Shown piece after piece: positions 24,401 to 34,003 of a stretch of 64,000 nt of DNA. The translations under genes and the position numbers were made by a program. Numbering within the stretch: the first letter of the stretch is position 1; the number at the start of each line of letters is the position of its first letter. The notes beneath the pieces were generated by a model. That model was not told the DNA's origin. It searched no databases and saw only the letters and a program-made list of their open reading frames with translations. The DNA comes from Adineta vaga (lineage: Eukaryota; Rotifera): contig CP075494.1 of NCBI GenBank assembly GCA_021613535.1, positions 4,092,001 through 4,156,000 of the forward strand, written 5' to 3'.

Positions 24401-24952
24401 CATCCAGACTTAGGTAGTAGTTATAATAACATTGGTTTAGTGTATTCTGATAACGGAAACTATTCAAAAGCTCTTGAATACTACAACAAGGCACTTGACA
24501 TAGCAAATAAATCCCTTCCTTCTGATCATATACATTTAATTATCAGTTACAACAACATTGCTTCAATGTATTTAAAAATGGGAGAATATGCGAAAACTCT
24601 CGAATATTGTATCAAGACGCTGATGATTCAACAAAAATCTCTTCCTCCAACTCATCAAGACATAGCTATCAGTTATGAAACCATCGGTATTTTATACTTC
24701 AACATGGGAGAATATTCAAAAGCCCTTGAAAACTATCAGAAAGTACTCGCAATTAAAGAAGGATCTCTTCTCTTTACTCATTCAGACTTAGGTACCATCC
24801 ACCACAAGATGGAAGAATACTCGAAGGCTCTAGAAAATTACTCAAAGGCACTACTAATTCTAGGTCAATCTCTGCCTAAAACGCATCCAACATTAGCTAT
24901 TATTCACGATAAAATTCGATCGGTGTTTTACAAGATGAAAGACCAGTCATAA
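21413..24952 (+). CDS. DED-transmembrane-TPR protein (spliced form)
   Basis: Exons 21413-21665, 21716-21811, 21867-22136 and 22425-24952 join in phase to 1048 aa. Residues 1-88 resemble a death-effector domain (RLTDHDRKRLHFYVGNDV... ...INNKELGYLINALDEI). A membrane helix lies at about 141-162 (CTFVFVLLLLVVNTEVLFLSF), then a short charged linker. From about 207 run 20 kinesin-light-chain-like TPR units of 42 residues (consensus NHPDLATSYNNIGLVYSxMG, DYSRALENYNKALEI). The donor at 22137 is GTAAGA and the acceptor at 22424 is TTTTTAG. If that intron is kept, translation ends at 22228, giving a 236-aa DED-TM protein. The TPR frame has no ATG before 22478 although TPR likeness begins at about 22440, which supports splicing from upstream. 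Probably a membrane-anchored signalling scaffold; direction across the membrane unknown. Confidence 0.75.
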
Positions 24953-25726
24953 ACTCTTGAATATAGCTAAGCACTGCAGACTTAAAGAAAACTTTTTGTA
25001 TTCATTGATTCGTGTAAACGTTATGAACGAATGATCTAAAAAATAGAGTAGTTCGGACTTACTAGCAACACAACTTAATGTATTTTGTTCCATTTATACT
25101 ATTTAGTGATTAAATTGATTTTTTGTGTATCAGAGTAATAATTAGAAGGAACTTTAGAAAATGAGGAGTTTTTTTTTGGGCGATAATTGCTGTTTGGCTA
25201 TAGAAAAGCCAGATGCGTAAGGTGATGAACTTTAGTAAAACATTTAAAATAACTCGGAATGAAAAAAAATCAATTACATCATTTTATTACGAAAGAAATT
25301 ATTAAATATGTTAAAAGACTTCGTTATAATGATTATTACAAGTGCCATCATGTAATCATAAAGCGTACTCTTATAATCAACTATATATCATTCAATTATA
25401 AACAGTTTTGCTTTAGTAACGATTAATTTTGTTGCTGTTCTTTTATAACAAAGAATCATTATCAAGACAGTATACATGTAGAACTGACTCACGTACTGTG
25501 TCTTGCTCATCTATTCTTTATTTTCGTTGCCTATGAGTATACGTGGTCGCATGAAAATATATCAGCTTTATCTTTCACTATCTTCCTTTCGATCTCTCCT
25601 CGCCGTTTTTCTAAATATAAAGAGAACGACCACTAATATATACATTATTCTTCATTGTCTTCACAGTTAACAATGATAATGTGTTTTTTTTCTCAGTAGA
25701 TATACGATCTTATAACATTAACCATC
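24953..25726. other. 3' TPR remnant and intergenic
   Basis: Directly after the TAA the same frame still reads TLEYS-stop-ALQT, a decayed TPR helix, so the array was once longer. The remaining 700 nt show nothing but AT-rich sequence and the promoter region of the LC8 gene (CTAAATATAAAGAG near 25613). Confidence 0.5.
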
Positions 25727-26109
25727 ATGACTGAACAGCGATATAGTGCTGTTATTAAAAGTACCGATATGGTAGATGATATGCAACAAAAAGCTGGTAT
25801 GTAGTTTCAATCTATAGAAATTCAATTAGAACATTTTGATTGTCGTCATTAGTTGATACTGCAGCTGACGGGTTTGACAAATACAATATTGAAAAAGATA
25901 TTGCTGCTTATATAAAAAAAGAGTTTGATAGAGAGCACGGTCCAACATGGCATTGGTAAGTTTTAAATTGAGTCTCATTATCTTTCTGTATCTTTTTTCA
26001 TTCCAGCGTTGTGGGTCGTAGTTTTGGTTCATATGTAACACATGAAACCAAGCATTTCATTTACTTTTATCTAGGCAAAAATGCTATTTTACTATTCAAA
26101 TCAGGTTAA
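25727..26109 (+). CDS. DYNLL1: Dynein light chain LC8
   Basis: Three exons, 25727-25796, 25853-25955 and 26007-26109, join in phase to 91 aa, close to the usual 89. All LC8 hallmarks are present: [20 protein letters not shown], then [31 protein letters not shown], and the C-terminal [19 protein letters not shown]8 is the homodimeric hub of dynein and many other complexes, binding short linear motifs in the groove formed by the C-terminal strands. The N-terminus is slightly divergent ([18 protein letters not shown]). No lesion. It is the most conserved gene in the window and a good marker for comparing homologous copies. Confidence 0.97.
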
Positions 26110-26280
26110 AATTTGAAATAATAACCAGTTCCCAAAATTCATTCTTAGACAGATTGTTGTTCGAAAATCTTTTCCTTATTCACACTTTGTATTTCATATA
26201 CGTTTTTTCTATTTCTGATGATTATAATTTGAATTGATTTTAAAAATGATTTATAAACACATGAAAGACTATTCGTCTAA

Positions 26281-26712
26281 TTAGTCAATTCGAGTGACGA
26301 TTTCCGTTTCAAGACCAGGTGATGATATAGATTGAGGACAAACTGGAATCAATTTGGGATCTTTATGAATATATTCTGTATAACCAGTACCATTACGTAC
26401 TAAAAGTGAACAACGTAATGCTGGTTCACTAGCATAAATTTGTACACATTCATGAAAGACATAAATATCACCAATTTGTTGTAGAGGTGCTGTCATAGTC
26501 AAAGTACCATTTTCACCCGTTGAAAATGTTACATTTGCATATCTTTTTCCAAATCTAGCATTGGCTGATGTACCATCAGCAAATTCTGCATGAAAATAAC
26601 CAACCATCCATTCCGGAAAAGAAGCTTCGATTGGACAAACTGATGAAGCTATGACGATAGATATAAATGTAAAACCGAGAATAAAAACAAGAACAGCATA
26701 GTTTTTCATCAT
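26281..26712 (-). CDS. Small secreted protein, family not recognised
   Basis: Single exon, 143 aa. Signal peptide of about 22 residues (MMKNYAVLVFILGFTFISIVIA). The mature part has four cysteines (CPIEASFPEWM, HECVQIYA, RCSLLV, PVCPQ) that could form two disulfides, and two N-glycosylation motifs (NVTF, NGTLT). Beta-rich composition. Convergent with LC8 (stops about 170 nt apart). I do not recognise the family. Confidence 0.65.
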   Translation of the reverse strand: MMKNYAVLVFILGFTFISIVIASSVCPIEASFPEWMVGYFHAEFADGTSANARFGKRYANVTFSTGENGTLTMTAPLQQIGDIYVFHECVQIYASEPALRCSLLVRNGTGYTEYIHKDPKLIPVCPQSISSPGLETEIVTRID

Positions 26713-26946
26713 CTAAAACAAAGATAAATCACATCAATACTGAAAACGATGCTATAGCTTTTATCAAGAGAATATATGTGAGAATAAATATCATCTGGAT
26801 ATCAGAAGAGCATAAAAACGAATAAAATAATTTTCATCTTTGTTTTAAACACTCTTCTTTTCATTATTATACTACCATCTATTACAAAAATGTATGATGC
26901 AATATGTAATTATGAAATTTGTAGTAGTTGAATAAATAAAAATAAG

Positions 26947-27018
26947 TGTCGACGCCGAGAGGCGAACCCGGATGTTGACGTTGGCAACGCCAGATCCTGA
27001 CCGTTAGATTACACCGAC
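26947..27018 (-). tRNA. tRNA-Gly(GCC)-like gene with altered T-loop
   Basis: The 72-nt minus-strand sequence folds as a cloverleaf. Acceptor arm GTCGGTG/CGTCGAC (two wobbles), D-arm ATCTAACGGTCAGGAT, anticodon stem TGGCG/CGTCA with loop TTGCCAA (anticodon GCC), and T-stem CCGGG/CTCGG. The discriminator is A. The T-loop is TTCGCCT, so the normally invariant A58 is C; this also damages the B box. A T-run that could end Pol III transcription follows just downstream. The D-arm resembles tRNA-Glu more than tRNA-Gly. It may be a pseudogene or SINE-related copy. Confidence 0.75.
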
Positions 27019-28477
27019 ATGAATAATTTGTAGTCTTTTTTCTCGTATTTCGTGGGTGTGGATGTAGGTGATCAATTTCTGATAATGATCAGGATTTTCT
27101 ATTAGAAGGATTATTTTATTGTTGTCCTCAAATAGAATATCTTCGTTTGAAGTAATCGAATAAAATTTCTACAAAACGATTAACTAACATTATTGATAGA
27201 TTTGGATATTTGTTAAATGTCTGACTTGATGCTTCATGTTTCACTTCTACTATTGAAAATTCTCGAAGACTCAAAAGACGTAAATTTACTTATCCAGTAA
27301 ATCCATCAATACCAGACAATTTCTTATCATTTATTTCTCATTTTTTAATTGAATCAAAGGTAAACTGTTTTTTTAGACAATAGAATAATGTTTTATCCTC
27401 CTTTTTCAAAGATTCAACAGTTTGCATTGACTGTTCAATCGCCATCAAGATTGGAATATTTTAAACGGTTTATAAAGAATATTTCTCATGCTCAAACGAG
27501 AAGATAGTCGATTGCGTGACGTAGCCTTTTTGTTTGCGATAGCTACTGTCCTAATCTTAAAGTATAAGTTCAATATGTTTGATAATCTTTATAATTATAA
27601 TTTACTTTTTAGGAAGTGCTACTTGGATATATTACGGGTTGCCTGTCTCGATTCACCCATTTGCTTTAACTCTTACTCGGATCTATGTTAATTTATGTTA
27701 AATACGCTTTTTTTAATTTTTTTTTGATAGAGAACTATTGAAGACCATCGTGCACCTACATGAGTTTGTTACCAATCGAATATGAAGAGAAATTATCGTT
27801 TCTTCTTTGTCAATATTTTTAATTATTCACGAGGCATCTTTATTTAATTTTTTCTGCTATTTATAATAAGATCAATTTCTTTTTTGTTTGTACTGCGTTT
27901 TCCTGTTAGTTTTACACATGTATGTTTTCTTTTTGATGCATTCATTTTTCTCGATAGAAAAACGACGAGTTACTACTTTCCTCTCACTTAGGGTTTATAA
28001 AATTTTTATTGACATTTTGTTTTCTTCGGCAAACTCACTGAAACTTATTGAGAAAAATTTTTGAGGATCGGTGTCTTTATTTCACCCACACGTTTACCCT
28101 CAAAATGTCATTGAATTAACGAAAATAAGTTTGTATGTTTGGATGAGTGAAAATGGTGGTAATGGACAACTTAATTGTTTTATAAGTTGATGTTTTCGTT
28201 GTTGTAAAGTTTTGGATTTTTTCTTTCAGATCTGTAAGACATCAAGTAAGAGCATGAGGACAATTTCATCATTAATCAGTGTAGTCATTTAATCGATAAA
28301 GTTGTAGAATTCAAGTTTTGAATAGGAGTTGAAATAATCTAGAATAAAAAGAGAAAAAAAATTATAGAATAAGATTCAAATGAACTGATTATATGAAATG
28401 TAAATCACATGCATGCATGAATAAAGATAAGTTTCAAAAAAGAAATTTCAATGAGTTCTTTAATGGTTGACCAGTAA
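27019..28477. other. Intergenic with possible gene relic
   Basis: Plus-strand fragments around 27170-27350 (IIDRFGYLLNV, stop, then VNPSIPDNFLSFISHFLIES before a GTAAAC donor-like site) and 27410-27510 (KIQQFALTVQSPSRLEYFKR, then NISHAQTRR) look like two decayed exons of an unrecognised gene. The rest is AT-rich. G-rich motif copies lie near 27050 and 28083. Confidence 0.3.
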
Positions 28478-29092
28478 CTAGGCAGACATGCGGCCATGGT
28501 TAATTCCGGTAATGTAACCTTCCGATGATGTTAATGATGATTGCAACGGTGGCTTTGGTTGGCGTTGTTGTTGTTTATCAAATGATTTCCTATTCGGGGG
28601 TGCTGCTTGTTGTTGTCGTTGTACACGATTGATAATTGGTTGGGAAAAACAGGAAACAAATTTGTCACAAAGACCAAAGCCAATTCGACAGATGCAATAA
28701 TATACAAACAAACCACAAACTAATGTAATGGTAAATAAATCAATGATATCACGCCAGCTTGAGAGAACTGGACCAGTTTTAGTATGATGACTTTTAATAG
28801 CATCAGCAACAAAGGTTGCACTAATAGAATTATTAATCAAATAATTTATTATTTTATGATGATCATTGATGGTTGTTTGAAGTGCATGAATGTCGAGATT
28901 ACCAGCATCTGAACTTGGCTTTTGTCGATGTTGAGTTATATTTCTGAAAATGGATGCACACGGTGTTTGTTTCAATATAATAATTATTTCTTGCAAAGTC
29001 ATTGTACGTGAACATGAATATGCTTGATTGGTTAGCTGGCAATTGAATAAAATGATACTAAGACATAAAAGAATACAATGAATGCCAATCAT
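28478..29092 (-). CDS. Single-pass membrane protein, family not recognised
   Basis: Single exon, 204 aa. The signal peptide is about residues 1-24. The ectodomain of about 95 residues has two to three Cys (YSCSRTMTL, TPCASIF). A membrane segment lies at about 121-143 (DIIDLFTITLVCGLFVYYCIC). The cytoplasmic tail of about 60 residues begins FGLCDKFVSC and becomes rich in Gln, Pro and Arg (QRQQQAAPP, QQQRQPKPP). A Cys cluster at the membrane border could be palmitoylated. No catalytic motif seen. Probably a real gene because signal, membrane segment and tail are coherent. Confidence 0.6.
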   Translation of the reverse strand: MIGIHCILLCLSIILFNCQLTNQAYSCSRTMTLQEIIIILKQTPCASIFRNITQHRQKPSSDAGNLDIHALQTTINDHHKIINYLINNSISATFVADAIKSHHTKTGPVLSSWRDIIDLFTITLVCGLFVYYCICRIGFGLCDKFVSCFSQPIINRVQRQQQAAPPNRKSFDKQQQRQPKPPLQSSLTSSEGYITGINHGRMSA

Positions 29093-29227
29093 TTTGAATT
29101 GATTTTTTTCTTTGATTGCTGATGGTGACGAAAACGATCGATATATCTAAAACAAAAAAAACAAAGAGAAAGAACAGATAAAATAGTAAATGGAAAGAAA
29201 ACAAATATTGAAAAGTATTGATAAGAC

Positions 29228-30215
29228 TTAGTTATCTTGAGGATAGTATAGATGTGCACACCAAACACTTTGATTGATAAGCGTTTGAACAGGATATTTG
29301 AAAATATGACCTAATGAATTCAGTTTTGCTTCAGTGTGTGTGACAAGTAAGGAATGAATAATTCGACGAAATGTTTGTGATGCATTCGATGGTAAGACGG
29401 TGAACATTGTTGTTGTATAAACATTATATCGAACGTCATTGAAATCTCCATATAATTTGAGTTCAAAGAATTCATGTTGTTGATGAAGTTGTTGTTCTTT
29501 TAGCAGTTTGTTTTCGAACAGTATTACTCTTTTGATTTGTATCGAGCATTGATGCAGCTGAATTAGTACTAGTAGTAGTAGCAGCAATACAATGAACATC
29601 AACATCATCAGACGATGATGATAATTCGATCACCTCTATTGTACGTTTAGAAGTATTTGTTCGATTTGAATATGCCATTGGTGTAAGAAGATGTATATTT
29701 AGAATGAAAATAAAAAAGAATTATAAATTTACAGAATTAAACAAAAACAAATATAAAAAAGCAAGAACATTAAAAAAATGTGATCATTTAATATTTATTT
29801 TACCCTGTTCACTATCATCCGACAGATTGTGCACATATTCATTGGTATAATTTGGTGTGTATGAATGTGAAACTTGTAATCGTTTACACATTCTATTGTT
29901 TTGAATCTCTAGCTACTGTTATTTGTGCTTCCCAATTGACATCATGAACTAATTTTATATTTGACTAAGATTCTTTGAATTCGATCAGTTCTTTCAGGCT
30001 CATTTTGAATCATCGATATAAGATCTTCAAGTAATCCAGTCCTTGTCATTCTCTTTTGATCAGCAGGTAGGAAAAAAACATTTTTTAAACATAATAAATG
30101 CATAACTTTGTTTCATTGCATTACTTTCATCTGTTCAATCTTCTGTTGTCGTTGCTGCTATTGTTAATTCAGTTTCAAGTGAATCGACTGATGAAAATGA
30201 AGACAAGCTTGCCAT
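29228..30215 (-). pseudogene. Uncertain multi-exon gene with a SUMO-interaction-like motif, possibly decayed
   Basis: Coding-like pieces run in order on the minus strand: MASLSSFSSVDSLETELTI (30215), KRMTRTGLLEDLISMIQNEP (about 30040), VHDVNWEAQITVARDSKQ (about 29930), RMCKRLQVSHSYTPNYTNEY ending before a GTAAAA, then TIEVIELSSSSDDVDVHC (about 29640). The last is a hydrophobic core plus Ser/Asp run typical of SUMO-interacting motifs. From 29540 the open frame shifts to ENKLLKEQQLHQQHEFFELK and continues to PQDN-stop at 29228. That frame also reads from 29608 as MMLMFIVLLLLLLVLIQ, a signal-peptide-like start, so two frames overlap there. The pieces are separated by stops without clear splice sites. 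A TATA-like CTATATAAAGC lies near 30290. Family unknown. Confidence 0.35.
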
Positions 30216-30284
30216 TATTGTGCAGAAATAACCAATAGAATTGCTATAATTTTGATAAAATGGTATATAGACTATGAAAAAAAT

Positions 30285-30297
30285 CAGGCTTTATATA
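30285..30297 (-). promoter_or_regulatory. Possible TATA box
   Basis: Minus-strand CTATATAAAGC about 75 nt upstream of the MASLSS start at 30215. It supports transcription of the uncertain minus-strand gene. Confidence 0.35.
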
Positions 30298-31395
30298 GGG
30301 TAAGAGAAGAGAGAGATGAATGCAACTTTAATTGCGCCTTGTATTAAAGGAAATTCCACCACCTTCATATTTCAGAAGCTAAAATCTATGGAATGTTCTT
30401 TTTTTTAGGGGGTGCTATATTTCGCACCCCCATTTCTACAAAAGATCAGAGCTGAAATCGAATGTGAGAGAATGCAACGACGTAAATCAACCAGATACAG
30501 TTTATTTTTAACATAGGTCTGTTTTTTCTCCAGAATATTTTAGTGAGTGAGAGAGAATTAGAGATTCAGAGACGGTATATAAACTATGGTTCTTATACAA
30601 TCCTTTTCACTTCTCATTTTTCATTTTGTTATCGATTCAATGATAAGATCCTCTTTAGGTATTTATTTAATTATTGTATTATTCATCCATCCAACTTCAT
30701 CATATTCTGAATCGAAACTTAATCTGTGATGGTGAGTGATGGTGTCTATTATGCGGAAGGTAAGCAGGGTACTCATATCCATAGTTTTTCTAACCAACAC
30801 CCGCACCCTCAAGATTAGACAACGAAATTTCAGATATGAAAGTACCATTTGTGAGCTGTCTCTATGAAGTGACATGATCCCCTGTCTTCAGAGGCAGATA
30901 ATAATTACACTAATCGATGAATATTTTTAAAAAAGATACAAAAAACAAAAGCCAGTAATTCTCGATTGAATATAAATACACACATGTATGAAAGAAAGAG
31001 AGAAAGAATGGTATAAAAGATAGCATTGCTTTTGAAAAATACATATGGAAAAGAAGAAGCGAGAAAGAATGTCTGTAAAAGTAATACGCTACGAAGAAGA
31101 ATAGAAACAACAAGTTTATTAACAAGAATATTTCTTTATAATTATCTATTCCTGTCAATATGTATATTTATTGGTTTTATTATGTTTTTTTCCATCTTAT
31201 AATAATAATTATTAAGATTGCGAAGGAACAAATATGTGTTTTATTTATATTTCAATTTCTTTTTGAAGTTAATAAAATTTTACATTCATCTTTTCATTAG
31301 ATTGTATTATGACTGACATACTGAGTTATACTATAATGTAATAATATACTAATATATTAGTAAAAATCAAAGCGAATTACAGTTTTTTTGTGTGT
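30298..31395. other. Intergenic with perfect hairpin
   Basis: Mostly AT-rich without coding likeness. It holds a perfect 8-bp inverted repeat at 30408-30431 (GGGGGTGC, 8-nt loop, GCACCCCC) and a CACCCGCACCCTCAAG motif near 30799. The minus-strand open frame 30910-31158 is Phe/Leu-rich and not taken as a gene. Confidence 0.45.
30408..30431. repeat. Perfect GC-rich hairpin in AT-rich DNA
   Basis: GGGGGTGC at 30408-30415, loop TATATTTC, GCACCCCC at 30424-30431, preceded by a T-run. It stands out against the AT-rich background. It could be a transposon end, a structured RNA or a remnant of the G-rich dispersed motif. Confidence 0.6.
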
Positions 31396-32165
31396 CAGCA
31401 AGAGAATATTGATAAGCTTGGAGCAAAGGATGATAGAAAGATATAGCGCATCTTGTCCAATCGCTAAAGCTCGTTTATAACATGGTAGTGCCTGTAGAAA
31501 ATAGCTTGTTTGATTTTAAGTGATTTTTCAAAGACTTCCAACACTTTTAAATAGTATTGTAGATATGAGCCATGATTGAATGATTTTTAGGGAGTGCATG
31601 TTGTCCAATTTCTACCGCACGTTCATAGAATGAAGTTCTTCTAAATACTGACTCATATGTCAATATAATAAAGTGATGTTACTATTGTTAGTAACTAATT
31701 CTGGATGATTTAAAGGGAGATATTTTATATAATTCAAGTGCTTTCTAATAATCTGCCATATTATCATTACTAACCAAATCGAAAGGATTTGTTTCGAGAT
31801 ATTTTTCTCGAATTTTAAGTGACTTTTCATCATCATGAAATGTTTCTTGAAGGAATGTTTGAAAATTTTCTTCGGCTTTATCGAAATTTCCCATTTTAAT
31901 TAGTAAATGTCCAAGTTGTTCCCATTTTGTTAGTTTTGTTGTTTCTGGTCGTATATATTCAGTAAGTCGTATGAATTCTTCATCGTCATCTCTTGTTAAT
32001 GTAAGTTCTATACGCCATACTCGATCTCAAATTTGTTTTTTTAAAGATTTTTCAGTAAATTGTAATGAAACATTTTCATTGATACATGTTGATAAAAATA
32101 TATTAAACGCCAGCAAACCATCTTTTTTTCTTTCATCAAATTCAATATTTACCATACTTTTGCCT
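31396..32165 (-). pseudogene. Relic of an ADP-ribosyltransferase-TPR gene
   Basis: From 32130 downward: GLLAFNIFLSTCINENVSL, a TGA, then DRVWRIELTLTRDDDEEFIR, then LGHLLIKMGNFDKAEENFQT. The last is the start of a TPR array typical of bdelloid ART-TPR proteins, where an ART domain ends with a WxIxLTL strand and is followed by TPRs. Further TPR pieces lie at about 31565-31650 (SFYERAVEIGQHALPKNHS) and 31430-31490 (ALPCYKRALAIGQDALYLS). The frame is interrupted several times and the catalytic part of the ART domain is missing. No functional product is expected. Confidence 0.6.
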
Positions 32166-32204
32166 CAATGAGGATGCAAGTTAAGAGCATTGACTCATGT
32201 ACAT

Positions 32205-32748
32205 CCTCACCCACACCCACCCAACTGGTTTAATTGTCACTTTTATATCTGGTGGAATATCAAGTTATACGGGATCTCCAAATGCAGCTACTTATGGTAT
32301 ATAATTATTTTAATGACAATAAGGACTTCAGAGTTGGCAGACATGCCAATTAGTGGGCAACAATCGATTTTAAATGCTCAGGGGAACAACGGTACAGGTG
32401 TAGTTATGACTGAATGGAAAGCTTTTCAAGTTTTCAATGAAAAAATGATCTGTTTTGTCTCCTCTTATATTAGCATCATGAATATCAGGTAATACCACAG
32501 TTATGTCATTCACTTTTATTAGTAATGGACAACCACTTTGGAATAGTCTCCTGACTTCCTTCACTACCTCGGTGACATTAAGTTATAGCCTATTAGACAC
32601 ACCTAAGAATGATACAATGACAGTGGCAACATGTACAAATGGCGGTGGACGCGCAGTTATTGTTACATCTTATTTAGGGACTGCCGGGCGTATAATACAA
32701 ATTGCTTATACTAGTCATTATAAGCTAGGCACATTCAATTGGGAGTAA
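32205..32748 (+). pseudogene. Decayed class I amidotransferase-like (ThuA-type) secreted domain
   Basis: Plus-strand pieces: VTFISGGISSYTGSPNAATY (about 32239), then TSELADMPISGQQSILNAQG with NNGTGVVMTEWKAF (32325-32425), then NGQPLWNSLLTSFTTSVTLS and GGRAVIVTSYLGTAGRIIQI (32525-32705). The order ADMPxSGQQ, TGVVxTEW, HPxWNxLxxSF, GAGRxxxI resembles secreted bacterial domains of the glutamine-amidotransferase-like fold. Frame changes separate the pieces, and no signal peptide or full frame remains. The assignment rests on remembered motif order only. Confidence 0.35.
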
Positions 32749-33016
32749 TGATGCAAGTATACTTATTTATCTTTTCGCGATAATTTTTGTAATACAGTAC
32801 CAGGTGTTGAGCAATAGCTGAATCTACTTGCTTTTTAATAAATATTCGTGAAACATGATAATAGTATTATCTTGGAATGGGAGTGAGATATAGTATCTTT
32901 CCTTCCATCATCCATATTCAGATCATTTAAAGCGAAGAAAAGAATATTTTATTTTATTGATTAGAAAAGCAATGTTGAAGAGTTAATACTAATAAAGTGC
33001 AAGTAATTGAGTTTGA

Positions 33017-34003
33017 TTAACGTGCTAGTTTTTTCACAACTTTTCCAAATTGATGACCTTGAGTTTGAGCAAGTTGTAGTTCGAGCTGGCTTGGTTGCCG
33101 TGAACCCTCACCTGCAATTGTGCCTGCACCTAAATTTGATAAAACGAAGAAAAATTTAGAACGAAGAAGCCAGAGAATGAACTCACCATATGGTGATCCA
33201 CCGTGTACTTCGTCGATGTTCTGAAGGCTTTTGTTTTTATAACCAAGTGGTACAAAAATCATTCCAAGATGAGAGAAAAATGTTACACAAGTGAGTGCAG
33301 TTGTCTCTTGACCTCCACCAAGTGATCCTGTTGAGAAAAAGATGCCAACCTGTAATACAGAGACATATAATCATAACGTGTAAATGAACGAAAAATTTAC
33401 CGGCTTGCCAAAAAGAGCGTCAGACATCCAATGATGACCACATTGATCGAACAGAGCGCGTACCTGTGTTGGCGCCGAACCGAAACGAGTGGGTATACCA
33501 AAAAGAATGCCATCAGCTTCGGGTAATTGATCGGCTCTGATAATTGGTATTTCAGTATTCTTTTCTTTAGCATGCATTTTGGTGAGTACTTCATTAGGTA
33601 ATGTTTCCGCTATTTGAAACAGACGACACTCGCAGCCAGAAGACTCAACACCAGCACAAACTTCTTTCGCCATGCGTTCGATGTGTCCATACATTGAGTA
33701 ATAGATAACGAACACTACTGGACGTTTCTAAGTGAGAAGAAAGGAATTAATTCTTATCTGCCAACATAGGATAAATTTGTTTACTTTGCTGCTACGATGG
33801 TGTCTACTACTACTCGTTTCCGATGACACAGATGTATGATGTTGAGTTACTGCAGCATTCTGAGGAAAATTCGACAACGGTGCTTGCTGTTGTTCACCTT
33901 TACTGCAAGCATCATAGTAGATATGTACAAATGATTAGGAAAGATATATGCCTTACCAGGCGTGTTGCTGACCACTTTGAGGTTGATACTGATGTGAAGC
34001 CAT
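33017..34003 (-). CDS. wrbA: WrbA-type NAD(P)H:quinone oxidoreductase (flavodoxin fold)
   Basis: Five exons, 33957-34003, 33785-33902, 33401-33727, 33187-33349 and 33017-33129, join in phase to 255 aa. The first 55 residues are low-complexity Gln/Ser/His, an N-terminal extension not usual in the family. Then the WrbA fold: VIYYSMYGHIERMAKEV (FMN phosphate loop), DGILFGIPTRFGSAPTQVRAL, VGIFFSTGSLGGGQETTAL, HLGMIFVPLGY, GGSPYGAGTIAGEGSRQPSQ and the C-terminal GHQFGKVVKKLA. WrbA enzymes reduce quinones by two electrons with FMN and protect from oxidative stress. The family is common in bacteria, fungi and plants and rare in animals, so transfer is possible. No lesion. Confidence 0.92.
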
